Position numbers and translations under genes: made by a program. The notes beneath the pieces were generated by a model, which worked only from the letters and a program-made list of their open reading frames with translations, was not told where the DNA came from and made no database searches. Shown piece after piece: positions 28,044 through 37,631 of a stretch of DNA of 64,000 bases (positions are counted from its first letter, which is position 1; each line of letters opens with the position of its first letter). Source of the stretch: an uncultured Bacteroidales bacterium (GTDB lineage Bacteria; Bacteroidota; Bacteroidia; Bacteroidales; UBA932); the NCBI GenBank assembly GCA_934700615.1, contig CAKUXR010000008.1:42622-106621 (forward strand), given 5' to 3'.

Positions 28044-29504
28044 TTAGAAATACTTCTTCTCCCTGTGGTCCAGAGCCAGGAAAATCGCAAGCATTATGGT
28101 GAAAGCCCATAACGAGGAACCTCCATAACTCATGAACGGAAGAGGAATACCGATAACAGGCATGATGCCTATCGTCATACCTATATTGATGAAAAGGTGC
28201 ATGAACAGGCAGCTGGCCAAGCAGTATCCGTAGATACGGGTAAAACTCTCCCTGCTCCTTTCCGCATCTTTCAGTATCTGCATGATAAGGGCCACATAGA
28301 GGCAGATGACTATCAGGCAGCCGAGAAATCCCCATTCTTCCCCCACCGTGCAGAATATGAAGTCCGTACTCTGCTCAGGGACAAATCCGTAAGTTGTCTG
28401 TGTACCATTGAGATAGCCCTTTCCGAAAAATCCTCCGGAACCGATGGCTATCATTGACTGGTTTACATTGTATCCCACTCCGGAAGGGTCTTCCTTCATG
28501 CCGAGCAGGACCTCGATACGCTTCCTCTGATGGTCCTGGAGAATATCATTGAAAACAATGTCCGCGGAGAAGATCAATGCTGCGCCTGCGATGAAAGCCA
28601 GGACTGAGGCCAATGCGAAATTGTTCCTGGACTTGTATGAATTCCAGGCAATCAGCGGCAGACTGATTACCGATGTCCCCATCAGAATGTACAGAGGCTC
28701 TACAACGGACAGGAAATGCCACGATTCGCCCTTGGCTTCCAACATCATTTCCCAGATATGAGGCAGGAAGGCAAAGAAGGTTATGCTCAGGGCATAAATT
28801 GCCAGCCATCTCCATACTCTCTTGGAAATCACCGCGTTGCAGAACGTTATTATTCCCGCCAGCACCAGAAGCGCCGTGTATGGCGAGGCGACAAGAGTCA
28901 GGATGAAGATCAATATTGCCAGACCTATGCTGGCCAGAAGCCAGCCGGACAGTCCCTCCCTGTATAGCATGAAGATGAATCCGACATAGACCAATGCGGA
29001 ACCGGTCTCCTTCTCGGCCATGATTATCAGCATCGGCAGGATTATAATGGCGGCGACAGTCAGGAAATTCTTCGGCTTTGTCAGCCTGAATCCTGCCCTG
29101 CTCATAACGAAGGCAAGCAAGAGGGACGTAGTGATTTTGGATACCTCGGCCGGCTGGAAACGTACCGGTCCGAATGTGAACCAGGACCTTGAACCTTTGA
29201 CCTCGTCTCCCAGGAAGATCACGGCTATAAGTAGCCCTATGACAAATACATAGAACAGTCCTGCGCCTCCTTCCCACAGGTTCGGGCTGATGACGAAGAT
29301 TATGGCACTGCCAAGTCCGAAGGCCGTCAGCATCCAGACGAACTGCTTGCCGCTGTTGATGGAGAAGTCGAAGATGCTCTTGGCGTCTCCGCCATGGACA
29401 GCAGCATAGATATTCGCCCAACCTATGAAAACAAGGATCAGGTAAATCAAAATCAATTTCCAATCGTATGCTTGGCCTATGCTTCTTCCTCTATAATTCT
29501 CCAT
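28044..29504 (-). CDS. rodA: RodA peptidoglycan glycosyltransferase (SEDS family)
   Basis: 486 aa, about ten membrane segments. SEDS signatures: FGPVRFQPAEVSKI and, toward the end, TDFIFCTVGEEWGFLG, IGMTIGIMPVIGIPLPFMSYGGSS. It polymerises lipid II during elongation together with PBP2, whose gene ends 4 bases upstream. It is the last gene of the mre operon. The length is somewhat above E. coli RodA (370 aa), owing to an extended periplasmic loop (KRIEVLLGMKEDPSGVGYNV region), which is usual in Bacteroidales. Confidence 0.95.
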   Translation of the reverse strand: MENYRGRSIGQAYDWKLILIYLILVFIGWANIYAAVHGGDAKSIFDFSINSGKQFVWMLTAFGLGSAIIFVISPNLWEGGAGLFYVFVIGLLIAVIFLGDEVKGSRSWFTFGPVRFQPAEVSKITTSLLLAFVMSRAGFRLTKPKNFLTVAAIIILPMLIIMAEKETGSALVYVGFIFMLYREGLSGWLLASIGLAILIFILTLVASPYTALLVLAGIITFCNAVISKRVWRWLAIYALSITFFAFLPHIWEMMLEAKGESWHFLSVVEPLYILMGTSVISLPLIAWNSYKSRNNFALASVLAFIAGAALIFSADIVFNDILQDHQRKRIEVLLGMKEDPSGVGYNVNQSMIAIGSGGFFGKGYLNGTQTTYGFVPEQSTDFIFCTVGEEWGFLGCLIVICLYVALIMQILKDAERSRESFTRIYGYCLASCLFMHLFINIGMTIGIMPVIGIPLPFMSYGGSSLWAFTIMLAIFLALDHREKKYF

Positions 29505-29508
29505 GGCT

Positions 29509-31350
29509 CTAATAAGTTCTGACTCTCGACATCAGGTCTCCGTTCAGCACTCTGTCTTCCAGAGGTTTTCTTTTCGGGTCTATTTCTCCTTTGAGATATT
29601 TTTCCACCAGCAGGGATGCGATAGGACAGGCCCATGTCGCACCGAAGCCGCCGTTTTCAATGTATGCCGCAACTGCAATCTTAGGATTCTCCTTAGGCGC
29701 GAAACAGATGAAAACCGAGTTGTCCGCACCTCTCGGATTCTGGGCGGTTCCTGTCTTTCCGCAGATGTCCAGCCCTTCGACAGCAGCGATGCTTGCAGTT
29801 CCTCCGGAGCCGAAGCCGCTGTTCACGGCTCTCCACATGCCGTTGATGACCTTGTAGAACTGCGTGGTATCCACCATTGTATATTGACGCTCCTTATACT
29901 TGTCGTCAATTTTAAGCGAATCCGAGTCCTTGATGATATGCGGGATGTAATAATGCCCCCTGTTTGCCACTATCGCGCACATGTTGGCAATCTGGAGCGG
30001 AGTCACACCGATTTCACCCTGACCGATGGAAAGGGAAATGACCGTCGTGAATTTCCATCCGTTCTTTCCGTAGATACGGTTGTAATATGCTGATGTAGGC
30101 AGGGTTCCTCCCAGTTCGGCAGGGAAGTCGCTGCCCAGTTTCCTTCCGAGTCCGAAACTCTGGACATAGTCATGCCACTTGTCCAACGCTTCTCCCGGAC
30201 CGCTGTATTTGCGGTTTTCGAGGATATTCTTCATTACGTAACAGAAATATCCGTTGCAGGACATCATGATGGCCTCTTCCAGATTCAGAGGCGACCTGTG
30301 TGCGTGACAGCCAAGTTTATGGCTTCCGAAATAATAGCCCTTGTTGCAGGGATAAGTGTATTCCGGCTTCAGTACACCCTCCTCGAGACCGATGAGTCCG
30401 TTCACAAGTTTGAAAACGGATCCCGGAGGATAAGGCGCCTGCACGGCCCTGTTGAACATAGGCTTGTGCGGGTCGCTGACGATTTCGCTGTAATGTTTGC
30501 CGATGTCCGCAAGCATTTCCACGTCAATGCCGGGGCTCGAAACCATTGTGAGAATCTCGCCTGTCGAAGGCTCTATCGCCACGAGGCTCCCGACCTTGTT
30601 CTTCATCAATGCCTGACCGTACTGCTGAAGGTCCGCGTCAATGGTAGTGACCACGTCTTTTCCCGGTACTGCCTCCTTGTCCATTTCGCCGTCCTTGTAA
30701 CGGGCCTGGATCTGGTTGTGCGAGTTCCTGAGATAGATATGATAGCCTTTCTCTCCCTTCAGGTCCTTCTCCCTTGCCGCTTCTATGCCGGTCTTTCCTG
30801 CATAGTCACCTGGACGGTACTCTCCGGGATGCCTCTTGATGAAAGACTGGTCCACTTCCGAGACATATCCGAGAAGATTTCCTCCGGCATTGACAGGATA
30901 GTCCCTGATGCTTCGGACCTGTCCGCGGATCCCGGGGAACTTGTACTGGACCTCGGCAAATTTCATGTAGGTGGTCGCCGGTATCTGCTTGAGCATTACC
31001 ATTGACTGGTATCCGATTCTCCGCCGATTCTTCTGATAATCAGCCATTTTGCCTCGGATGAATTCCGGCGTGGTCTCGAGTACGTCAGCGAGAAGCAGGG
31101 TGTCGAAAGGCTGCGTCTCCTTCGGCGTCACCAGAATGTCGTAAGCGACTTTGTTGCCGACGATGATTTTTCCGTTCCTGTCATAGATGATGCCTCTGGT
31201 AGGATAGATGATGTCATAGACCATCGAGTTGTTCGAGGCATTGATTTTATACTTGTCGTCGATTATCTGTATGACGAACAGTCTTGCGAGAAGAATGCCT
31301 GCCGTAATCAGCAGTCCAATCTTCATTTTTGTGATCCGGCGTGTGCTCAT
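29509..31350 (-). CDS. mrdA: Penicillin-binding protein 2 (elongation transpeptidase)
   Basis: 613 aa. One N-terminal membrane helix (KIGLLITAGILLARLFVIQI), a PBP dimerisation domain, then the transpeptidase domain with active-site Ser in PPGSVFKL (SxxK), a second motif in MSCNG (SxN type), and KTGTAQN. It crosslinks side-wall peptidoglycan with RodA and MreBCD. It lies 3 bases after mreD and 4 before rodA. Confidence 0.95.
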   Translation of the reverse strand: MSTRRITKMKIGLLITAGILLARLFVIQIIDDKYKINASNNSMVYDIIYPTRGIIYDRNGKIIVGNKVAYDILVTPKETQPFDTLLLADVLETTPEFIRGKMADYQKNRRRIGYQSMVMLKQIPATTYMKFAEVQYKFPGIRGQVRSIRDYPVNAGGNLLGYVSEVDQSFIKRHPGEYRPGDYAGKTGIEAAREKDLKGEKGYHIYLRNSHNQIQARYKDGEMDKEAVPGKDVVTTIDADLQQYGQALMKNKVGSLVAIEPSTGEILTMVSSPGIDVEMLADIGKHYSEIVSDPHKPMFNRAVQAPYPPGSVFKLVNGLIGLEEGVLKPEYTYPCNKGYYFGSHKLGCHAHRSPLNLEEAIMMSCNGYFCYVMKNILENRKYSGPGEALDKWHDYVQSFGLGRKLGSDFPAELGGTLPTSAYYNRIYGKNGWKFTTVISLSIGQGEIGVTPLQIANMCAIVANRGHYYIPHIIKDSDSLKIDDKYKERQYTMVDTTQFYKVINGMWRAVNSGFGSGGTASIAAVEGLDICGKTGTAQNPRGADNSVFICFAPKENPKIAVAAYIENGGFGATWACPIASLLVEKYLKGEIDPKRKPLEDRVLNGDLMSRVRTY

Positions 31351-31353
31351 CTT

Positions 31354-31863
31354 CTATTTCCTCTCGTTAGGGTCCAGAAGATTCGCCGTCACAAGTGAGA
31401 GAATTGTTCCTGTCAGGAGGGACAGAATGAATCTGAGGAAGTTGAACATCAATGGTCTGGCTGCCGAGCCGTCTGCCCAGATGTAAATCAGCAGGAAGAT
31501 GGACTGTGCGATGGCGAGTACGAATGCCATTTTCCCCGGGCCGTACTTCATCATTGACACATCCTCTCCTGTGAGGCTGATTTCCTTTCCGAAGAAGGTG
31601 TCGCAGATCCATCTACGGGCGCCCGCGACCGGGACAAGTGCCAATGCATTCAGTCCGACCACTCCTTCCGCCAGCACATCTACCGTGAGCCCGGAGGCAA
31701 AGGCGACAAGCATCGCTGCAGTTGTGCCGACTTTTGTGGGCAGCAGCAATATGGCGCACGGAAGCAGGCTCAATGTCAGATAAGCTGTGATATGCAGGTA
31801 GTTGCAAATCAGGAGCTGGACACCGAGTATCAGCAGAAACATGAGAAAATAATTCTGTTTCAT
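31354..31863 (-). CDS. mreD: Rod shape-determining protein MreD
   Basis: 169 aa, about five membrane helices, little sequence conservation as usual for MreD. Identity rests on size, topology and position: its start overlaps the mreC stop by one base, and mrdA follows after 3 bases. It is an inner-membrane part of the elongasome. Confidence 0.88.
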   Translation of the reverse strand: MKQNYFLMFLLILGVQLLICNYLHITAYLTLSLLPCAILLLPTKVGTTAAMLVAFASGLTVDVLAEGVVGLNALALVPVAGARRWICDTFFGKEISLTGEDVSMMKYGPGKMAFVLAIAQSIFLLIYIWADGSAARPLMFNFLRFILSLLTGTILSLVTANLLDPNERK

Positions 31864-32702
31864 TACTTCTTCCGCTTGTTGTTTTCCAAATCTTCAATTT
31901 CCTGGATGTCGGAATTGGTTACAATCGTGACGTATCTCAATGCCGAGAAATCCTGGAAAAGTTTGATCTTCACTTCGTATGTCGCACCGTTCACGATGCG
32001 GGTGTCTCCGGTTACGCCGAGAGGAATATCCGGAGGAAATATTGACGAATAGCCGCTTGTATAGACTGTGTCCCCCTCATCGAATTTGTACTGCAGGGGA
32101 ATCTCCCTGAGAAGGGCCCCGTCGATGTGTTTGCCGTCCCATACCATAGGACCTGCCGCGCCGTCATTGCCGATTCTCGCACTGATGCTCAGTTCCGAGT
32201 TCAGGAATGAAATCGCGTACGAGTAGTGGCGGCTTACCGCGTCAATGATGCCTACTACCCCGTCAGCCGTGATGATTCCCGACTGAGGCCTTACGCCGTC
32301 ATCGGATCCTTTGCCGATGATGAGATAGTTGTGCTGTTTGTTGAGGCTGTTCTTTACGACAGTGGCCGGCATGAACTTGAATTTGTCCGATGCCAGTTCC
32401 ATGTCGATTCTGGCAAGAGAGTCCAGTTTTGCTATTTCCAATGCCCTTGTCATCTTCGAAATCTTCCTGTTCAGTTCGAAAATGTCATCGGCCAGTTCCT
32501 TGTTCTCCTTCGGCAGGGAGAAGTATCTGGAAACGGATTCCGAGATGCCCCAGAACCGTCCGGCAAGTCCCTGGAGATTTCTCGTGATGAAGAAATTCTG
32601 CACGGAACTGCTGTTGCTCAACATATTAAGTGCGGCAATCTCCAAAAAAATGAAGACTGCCGTATTTGCTAAAATCGTATATATGTTACTTTTCTTCTGC
32701 AT
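31863..32702 (-). CDS. mreC: Rod shape-determining protein MreC
   Basis: 279 aa. Short N-terminus, one membrane helix (TAVFIFLEIAALNML), coiled coil around residues 68-100 (ELADDIFELNRKISKMTRALEI), then the beta-rich periplasmic domain (VGIIDAVSRHYSYAISFLN, SGYSSIFPPDIPLGVTG). It links MreB to PBP2 and RodA. It directly abuts mreB. Confidence 0.94.
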   Translation of the reverse strand: MQKKSNIYTILANTAVFIFLEIAALNMLSNSSSVQNFFITRNLQGLAGRFWGISESVSRYFSLPKENKELADDIFELNRKISKMTRALEIAKLDSLARIDMELASDKFKFMPATVVKNSLNKQHNYLIIGKGSDDGVRPQSGIITADGVVGIIDAVSRHYSYAISFLNSELSISARIGNDGAAGPMVWDGKHIDGALLREIPLQYKFDEGDTVYTSGYSSIFPPDIPLGVTGDTRIVNGATYEVKIKLFQDFSALRYVTIVTNSDIQEIEDLENNKRKK

Positions 32703-33725
32703 CTATCGCATAAGGAAAGAACAGTTGCCTACATGTTTGAGAGCTATGCATGTACCCCTGGCTACTGCATGGAGCGGATCCTCCGCAACGTGGAAAGTGA
32801 TGTTCACTTTCTCTGTAAGCCTGGTCGCCAAGCCTCTGAGAAGAGCACCGCCGCCTGAAAGGAAGATACCGTTCTCTACGATGTCGGAGTACAGCTCAGG
32901 AGGTGTCTGCTCGAGCACGTGCAGGATGGAAGCCTCGATTCTGGTAATGGACTTGTCCAGACAGTGGGCCATTTCCTGGTAGGAGATGGATGCCTCCACA
33001 GGATGTGCCGTCATGAGGTTCGGTCCTCTTACGATGAACGGCTCCGGCTCGTCAGGAATGTCAGGAAGTACTGCTCCTACGGCTTTCTTGATGTTCTCGG
33101 AAGATGTCTCACCGATTCTGATGTTATGCTGCTGCCTCAGATATGTCTGGATATCGCTCGTGAAAACATCGCCGGCGATACGGATGCTGTCCTGGATTAC
33201 GATACCTCCGAGAGAGATGACTGCGATTTCAGTGGTACCGCCTCCTATATCGACGACCATGTTTCCCCTAGGCGCCTCCACGTCGAGGCCGATACCGAGG
33301 GCCGCTGCCATAGGCTCTGAAATCAGATATACATCACGTCCTCCCGCATGTTCCGCAGAGTCGCGGACCGCACGGATCTCCACTTCGGTACTTCCTGAAG
33401 GGATGCCTACGACCAGACGGAGATTAGGTGAGAACAATGTCTTTCTCTTGTTGTTCACCTGCTTGATGAAACCGCGGATCATCATTTCTGCAGCATTGAA
33501 GTCCGCGATGACTCCATCCTTCAGCGGGCGCACTGTCTTGATGCCCGGCTGCTCACGCTCGTGCATGAGTTTGGCCTTGTGGCCCAAAGCAATGCATTTG
33601 CTTGTAGTATTGTCGATTGCAACGATGCTCGGCTCGTCCAGAACTATCTTGTCGTTCTGGAAGATGACGGTATTTGCAGTACCGAGATCCATTGCAAGAT
33701 CTTGTGTCAAAAAAGAGAATGTCAT
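32703..33725 (-). CDS. mreB: Actin-like rod shape-determining protein MreB
   Basis: 340 aa. Actin-fold ATP-binding blocks: DLGTANTVIF, VVDIGGGTTEIAVI (phosphate 2) and GIFLSGGGALLRGL (adenosine). The N-terminal stretch MTFSFLTQDLA is the usual membrane-touching helix. It is the first gene of the five-gene mreB-mreC-mreD-mrdA-rodA operon, divergent from ispD. Confidence 0.97.
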   Translation of the reverse strand: MTFSFLTQDLAMDLGTANTVIFQNDKIVLDEPSIVAIDNTTSKCIALGHKAKLMHEREQPGIKTVRPLKDGVIADFNAAEMMIRGFIKQVNNKRKTLFSPNLRLVVGIPSGSTEVEIRAVRDSAEHAGGRDVYLISEPMAAALGIGLDVEAPRGNMVVDIGGGTTEIAVISLGGIVIQDSIRIAGDVFTSDIQTYLRQQHNIRIGETSSENIKKAVGAVLPDIPDEPEPFIVRGPNLMTAHPVEASISYQEMAHCLDKSITRIEASILHVLEQTPPELYSDIVENGIFLSGGGALLRGLATRLTEKVNITFHVAEDPLHAVARGTCIALKHVGNCSFLMR

Positions 33726-33762
33726 ATAAAAAACATATTTTCCGTAAATTTACAAAAAAAGT

Positions 33763-33770
33763 TATATTTG
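33763..33770 (+). promoter_or_regulatory. -7 box of ispD
   Basis: TATATTTG (exact TAnnTTTG) 18 bases before the ispD ATG. A T-rich -33 region (TTTTC) sits about 20 bases upstream. Leader very short. Confidence 0.5.
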
Positions 33771-33788
33771 CCCAACTAATACACAGCA

Positions 33789-34514
33789 ATGCAACGAAAA
33801 AAATACCTTATCGTGATGGCTGCCGGACACGGTACCAGAATGGGCTCGAGCCTGCCTAAACAGTTCATGGATCTGGACGGGAAGGCGATTCTTCATCATA
33901 CAATCAAAAAATTCATGGACGCATGTCCAGACATCAATGTCATAACCGTCCTGCCTTTGGACGGCGAATATGAGCAGTGGTGGAAAGACTATTGCGTCAC
34001 CAGGAATTTCCATTGCCCGCAGAAAATCGTCCGCGGAGGAATCACCCGCTTTCATTCTGTAAGGGCCGCCCTCGAAAATGTGCCTGACGGAGCCCTCGTA
34101 GCCGTCCATGACGGGGTGAGGCCAATGCTGAGCATAGAGATGATAAGGTCAATGTTTTCAATGATTTCCGAGGATGCGACCTGCCGGGCTCTGATACCTG
34201 TGATACCTATGGTAGATACACTTAAAATCCTTAAGAAGGAAGTCGCCGAAGATGGCGTGTCCAGGCTGGTTCCGATAACGGGGAAGCATGTTGACCGTGC
34301 AGAAGTGTTCGGCGCGCAGACTCCTCAGATTTTCCGTTCTGAGGGTATCAAGGCGGCCTATACCCAGGCCTATGACACGGCCTTTACAGATGATGCTTCA
34401 GTGGCTGAGAAATACGAAATACCTCTCACATTCTGTGAAGGTGAGAGGCTCAATTTCAAGATAACTTCGCCTGATGACCTCGTATTGGCCAAGGCTGTCA
34501 TGTCATTGATATAG
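33789..34514 (+). CDS. ispD: 2-C-methyl-D-erythritol 4-phosphate cytidylyltransferase
   Basis: 241 aa. Nucleotide-binding block MAAGHGTRMG followed by LPKQF at residues 9-26, VHDGVRPM near 108, and the C-terminal TDDASVAEK and KITSPDDLVLAKA. It makes CDP-ME from MEP and CTP in the non-mevalonate isoprenoid pathway (cytoplasm). It is a single gene, convergent with the Lrp-type regulator. Confidence 0.95.
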   Translation: MQRKKYLIVMAAGHGTRMGSSLPKQFMDLDGKAILHHTIKKFMDACPDINVITVLPLDGEYEQWWKDYCVTRNFHCPQKIVRGGITRFHSVRAALENVPDGALVAVHDGVRPMLSIEMIRSMFSMISEDATCRALIPVIPMVDTLKILKKEVAEDGVSRLVPITGKHVDRAEVFGAQTPQIFRSEGIKAAYTQAYDTAFTDDASVAEKYEIPLTFCEGERLNFKITSPDDLVLAKAVMSLI

Positions 34515-34539
34515 ACGAACGGGCGCCACGTGCCGTCGG

Positions 34540-35061
34540 TTAGTCTTCATCGTCATTGTCATTTTCGGCCATGCTCGAAGAGAAGCTGGTGTTGCCGTAT
34601 TCCTTTACCCACACCTGTCTGTCGATGGCCTCGTCCAGTGCAATCATCGTCTCTGTCGACTGGATGTATGGAATCTTCTGGATGGTATTGATGAGGATTT
34701 CCATAAGGTGGTCATTGTCAAAGCAATAAATTTTCACGAGAAGGGCATATTTTCCCGTCACGAAGTGACATTCCACAACCTCCGGAATCTGCTTCAGATG
34801 TGCAATCACGATATTGTACTTGTCTGCTTCCGAGAGGGATATGCTTATGAAAGCACAGATGTTCAGACCTAGTGCCTGTGGCTTGACAAGCAGTCTTGAT
34901 CCCGTAATTACTCCGTTGGCTTCTAGTCTTTTGACTCTCTGGTGGATAGCCGCACCGGATACACCGCACTCACGCGCAATCTCCAAGAATGGCATCCTTG
35001 CATTCTTTACAAGAAAAGACAGAATTTTCTGGTCTGTCTGATCGATGTGGTACTTAATCAT
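34540..35061 (-). CDS. Lrp/AsnC-family transcriptional regulator
   Basis: 173 aa. N-terminal winged helix-turn-helix (DQTDQKILSFLVKNARMPF, EIARECGVSGAAIHQRVKRLEANG), then the RAM ligand-binding domain (CAFISISLSEADKYN, VVECHFVTGKYALLVKIYC). The acidic tail (AENDNDDED) extends slightly past the normal end. Such proteins respond to amino acids. The neighbours (ispD, topA) give no hint of its target. The region upstream carries a -7 box at 35089-35096. Confidence 0.93.
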   Translation of the reverse strand: MIKYHIDQTDQKILSFLVKNARMPFLEIARECGVSGAAIHQRVKRLEANGVITGSRLLVKPQALGLNICAFISISLSEADKYNIVIAHLKQIPEVVECHFVTGKYALLVKIYCFDNDHLMEILINTIQKIPYIQSTETMIALDEAIDRQVWVKEYGNTSFSSSMAENDNDDED

Positions 35062-35088
35062 GACTTACAATTTATTACTATATAATCG

Positions 35089-35096
35089 CAAAAGTA
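35089..35096 (-). promoter_or_regulatory. -7 box of the Lrp/AsnC gene
   Basis: TACTTTTG on the minus strand, 28 bases before the start. No clear -33 box. It lies downstream of the topA terminator, so the regulator is likely transcribed on its own. Confidence 0.45.
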
Positions 35097-35123
35097 ATGA
35101 TTTATTTTAATAATTGATACTAA

Positions 35124-35172
35124 AATCGGAAAACAGTTGATTTTTATAAGCAAAACCAACTGTTTTCCGATT
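35124..35172 (-). terminator. Long inverted repeat, probable topA terminator
   Basis: Perfect 16-base arms AATCGGAAAACAGTTG (35124-35139) and CAACTGTTTTCCGATT (35157-35172) with a 17-base loop, followed on the minus strand by TTTAG. It starts 44 bases after the topA stop. It may also bind the neighbouring Lrp-type regulator, since such proteins favour A/T-rich palindromes (inference). Confidence 0.65.
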
Positions 35173-35215
35173 AAATATTCATCTGAATGCCTTTTCAGAA
35201 TGTTATCTGACAGGG

Positions 35216-37531
35216 CTATTTCTTTGTAAAGCGTCTTCTGGAAGAGCGTTTTGTCGGCTCTGAAGCCTCTATGATTTCCTTGCACTTCTCCTCGGTGAGC
35301 GCTGCGACATCGGTTCCCTTAGGGATCTTGTAGTTGCTTCCGTTCTGCTTGAGATATGGACCATAACGGCCGTCAATGACCTGGATTCCGCTTTCAGTAT
35401 AGTCGGCAAGAACCGTATTGGCATTGGCCTTTTCCGCATTGGCCTCGATGGCCTGGATGCAGGTGTCGAGGGTGACGGTCAGCGGGTCTGAGCCCTTCGG
35501 CAGGGAGACATTCTTGTCGCCGTATTTGAGATACGGGCCGAAACGGCCTTTTGTCGCGATTACGTCAATGCCGTTGTACTGTCCGACTGTGCGCGGCAGC
35601 ATGAAAAGCTTGATGGCGTCTTCCAGCGTGATGCTCTCGATGAGCTGCCCCGGAGCGAGGTGAGCGAACTGGCGGTTTTCCCCTTCGCCCTTCTGGATAT
35701 AAGGTCCGTACTGTCCGAACTTGGCCACAATAGGCTGTCCGTCAGCATCATGGCCGAGGTCTCTGCTCACGTGGCTGTATTCCTTGTCGCTGAGGACCTC
35801 TTCGACTTTCTTGTGGAAAGGAGTATAGAAGTCGGAAATCACATTATTCCACTCCAGGTCGCCGTCTGCAATCTTGTCGAAATCTTTCTCGACATTGGCA
35901 GTAAAGTCATATCCCACGATGCTGTGGAAATTCTTTACCAGGTAGTCGGTGACGATCATTCCGATTTCCTGCGGGAGGAGACGGCCTTTTTCCGCGCCGA
36001 CGGTCTCTGTCTTGGAAGTCTCGGTAATGACGCCTCCTTTCATTGACAGGCATACGACCGGAATTTTCTCTCCCTCCTTGTCGCCTTTTACGATATAGCC
36101 GCGTCCGGTGGTGAGGGTGGTGATGGTCGGTGCGTATGTGGAAGGACGGCCGATTCCGAGTTCCTCAAGTTTCTTGACCAATGTCGCCTCGGAATATCTT
36201 GAAGGCGCCGATGTGAATTTGCAGTCTGAAGTGAATCCGAGCGGAGTCATCTTGTCTCCCACGTGGAGTTCAGGAAGCATTATCTCCTCGTCATCCTGCT
36301 GGTCATCAGAGCTTTCCATATAGACTTTCAGGAATCCGTCGAATACCACCTGGGTTGCCTGGACCGCGAATTTCTCGCTTCTCTTGTCTGACGAAATCTT
36401 GATGTCCGTCTTGAGCAGCCTGGCATCTGCCATCTGTGAAGCGATGGTCCTTTTCCAGATGAGGTTGTACAGCTTTTTCTCCTGAGGCGTTCCCTCGATA
36501 TCAGTATTTGATATATAGGTAGGTCTGATGGCCTCATGCGCCTCCTGGGCACCCTTGGAATGGGTCTTGTACTGGCGCTGCTTGGAGTATTCCTCTCCGA
36601 AGTTGCTTACGATGAAGTCCTTGGAAGTGCCGAGGGCGAGTCCTGAAAGATTGGTGGAGTCAGTTCTCATGTAGGTTATGAGACCTCTCTCGTAAAGTCC
36701 CTGGGCGATGCGCATGGTCAGGCTTACCGGGAACTTCAGTTTGCGAGCCGCCTCCTGCTGGAGCGTCGAAGTGGTAAACGGAGCAGCCGGAGTCCTCGTT
36801 CCTTCTTTCTTGTCAATGCTGCTGATGCTGAATTCGGCGTCGGCATTGTCGGAAAGGAACTTGCGGGCCTCATCAATGCCCTTGAACCTGGTATCCAGGG
36901 TAGCATTGACCTTTACATTGGCAGCGGTTCCTTCCGGATGGAAGACAGCGTCAGTCTTGTAATACTGCTCCTTCTGGAAGGCCATGATTTCCCTCTCCCT
37001 GTCTACGACGAGGCGGAGAGCGACGCTCTGCACCCTGCCGGCAGAAAGCTTCGGCTGGATTTTCCTCCAGAGGATAGGCGAGAGTTCGAAACCTACGAGC
37101 CTGTCCAGGACCCTGCGGGCCTGCTGGGCATCCACAAGGTTCATGTCAATGTCCCTAGGTGTCTCGATCGCGTGGAGAATCGCATTCTGGGTGATTTCGT
37201 GGAATACGATTCGCTTGGTGTTTTCTTTCTTGAGTCCGAGAGTTTCATAGAGATGCCATGAGATCGCTTCTCCCTCCCGGTCCTCATCGGATGCGAGCCA
37301 CACTGTCTGTGCCTCGGATGCAAGTTTCTTAAGTTCTGATACGACTTTCTTCTTGTCGGCCGGAATGACGTATTCCGGCTGGAAGCCATGTTCTACATCT
37401 ACACTTAACTTTTTGTCCTGCAAGTCTCTGATGTGACCGAAGCTCGGCTTTACAATGTAATCTTTACCCAGAAATTTCTGGATTGTGCCGGCTTTTGCCG
37501 GAGACTCGACTATAACAAGATTCCCCTCCAT
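35216..37531 (-). CDS. topA: DNA topoisomerase I
   Basis: 771 aa from the ATG at 37531. The frame is open further upstream to 37822, but that part overlaps the divergent PBP gene and is not topoisomerase. Toprim domain (VIVESPAKAGTI at residues 6-17, SDEDREGEAISW near 80), active-site Tyr in ITYMRTDS near 285, and C-terminal topoisomerase repeats (FGPYLKYGDKNVSLP, YGPYLKQNGSNYKIP) in place of zinc fingers. No CxxC pairs are seen. It relaxes negative supercoils. Confidence 0.97.
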   Translation of the reverse strand: MEGNLVIVESPAKAGTIQKFLGKDYIVKPSFGHIRDLQDKKLSVDVEHGFQPEYVIPADKKKVVSELKKLASEAQTVWLASDEDREGEAISWHLYETLGLKKENTKRIVFHEITQNAILHAIETPRDIDMNLVDAQQARRVLDRLVGFELSPILWRKIQPKLSAGRVQSVALRLVVDREREIMAFQKEQYYKTDAVFHPEGTAANVKVNATLDTRFKGIDEARKFLSDNADAEFSISSIDKKEGTRTPAAPFTTSTLQQEAARKLKFPVSLTMRIAQGLYERGLITYMRTDSTNLSGLALGTSKDFIVSNFGEEYSKQRQYKTHSKGAQEAHEAIRPTYISNTDIEGTPQEKKLYNLIWKRTIASQMADARLLKTDIKISSDKRSEKFAVQATQVVFDGFLKVYMESSDDQQDDEEIMLPELHVGDKMTPLGFTSDCKFTSAPSRYSEATLVKKLEELGIGRPSTYAPTITTLTTGRGYIVKGDKEGEKIPVVCLSMKGGVITETSKTETVGAEKGRLLPQEIGMIVTDYLVKNFHSIVGYDFTANVEKDFDKIADGDLEWNNVISDFYTPFHKKVEEVLSDKEYSHVSRDLGHDADGQPIVAKFGQYGPYIQKGEGENRQFAHLAPGQLIESITLEDAIKLFMLPRTVGQYNGIDVIATKGRFGPYLKYGDKNVSLPKGSDPLTVTLDTCIQAIEANAEKANANTVLADYTESGIQVIDGRYGPYLKQNGSNYKIPKGTDVAALTEEKCKEIIEASEPTKRSSRRRFTKK

Positions 37532-37601
37532 GGTTTTCAGTTTTTTGTTTTTCGGAGTGCAAAGTAAAGAACAAATAAGGATATATTCCAAATTTTCTGT
37601 G

Positions 37602-37609
37602 TAATTTTG
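37602..37609 (+). promoter_or_regulatory. -7 box of the class A PBP gene
   Basis: TAATTTTG (exact TAnnTTTG), 22 bases before the ATG, in the 100-base divergent space to topA. No clear -33 TTTG. Confidence 0.45.
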
Positions 37610-37631
37610 TCTTTTTGAAGACGAAAGGATT

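Noticed and set aside
28546..29463. 305-codon open frame on the same strand inside rodA
   Set aside because: Different frame within a clear membrane protein; Arg/His-rich translation without motif.
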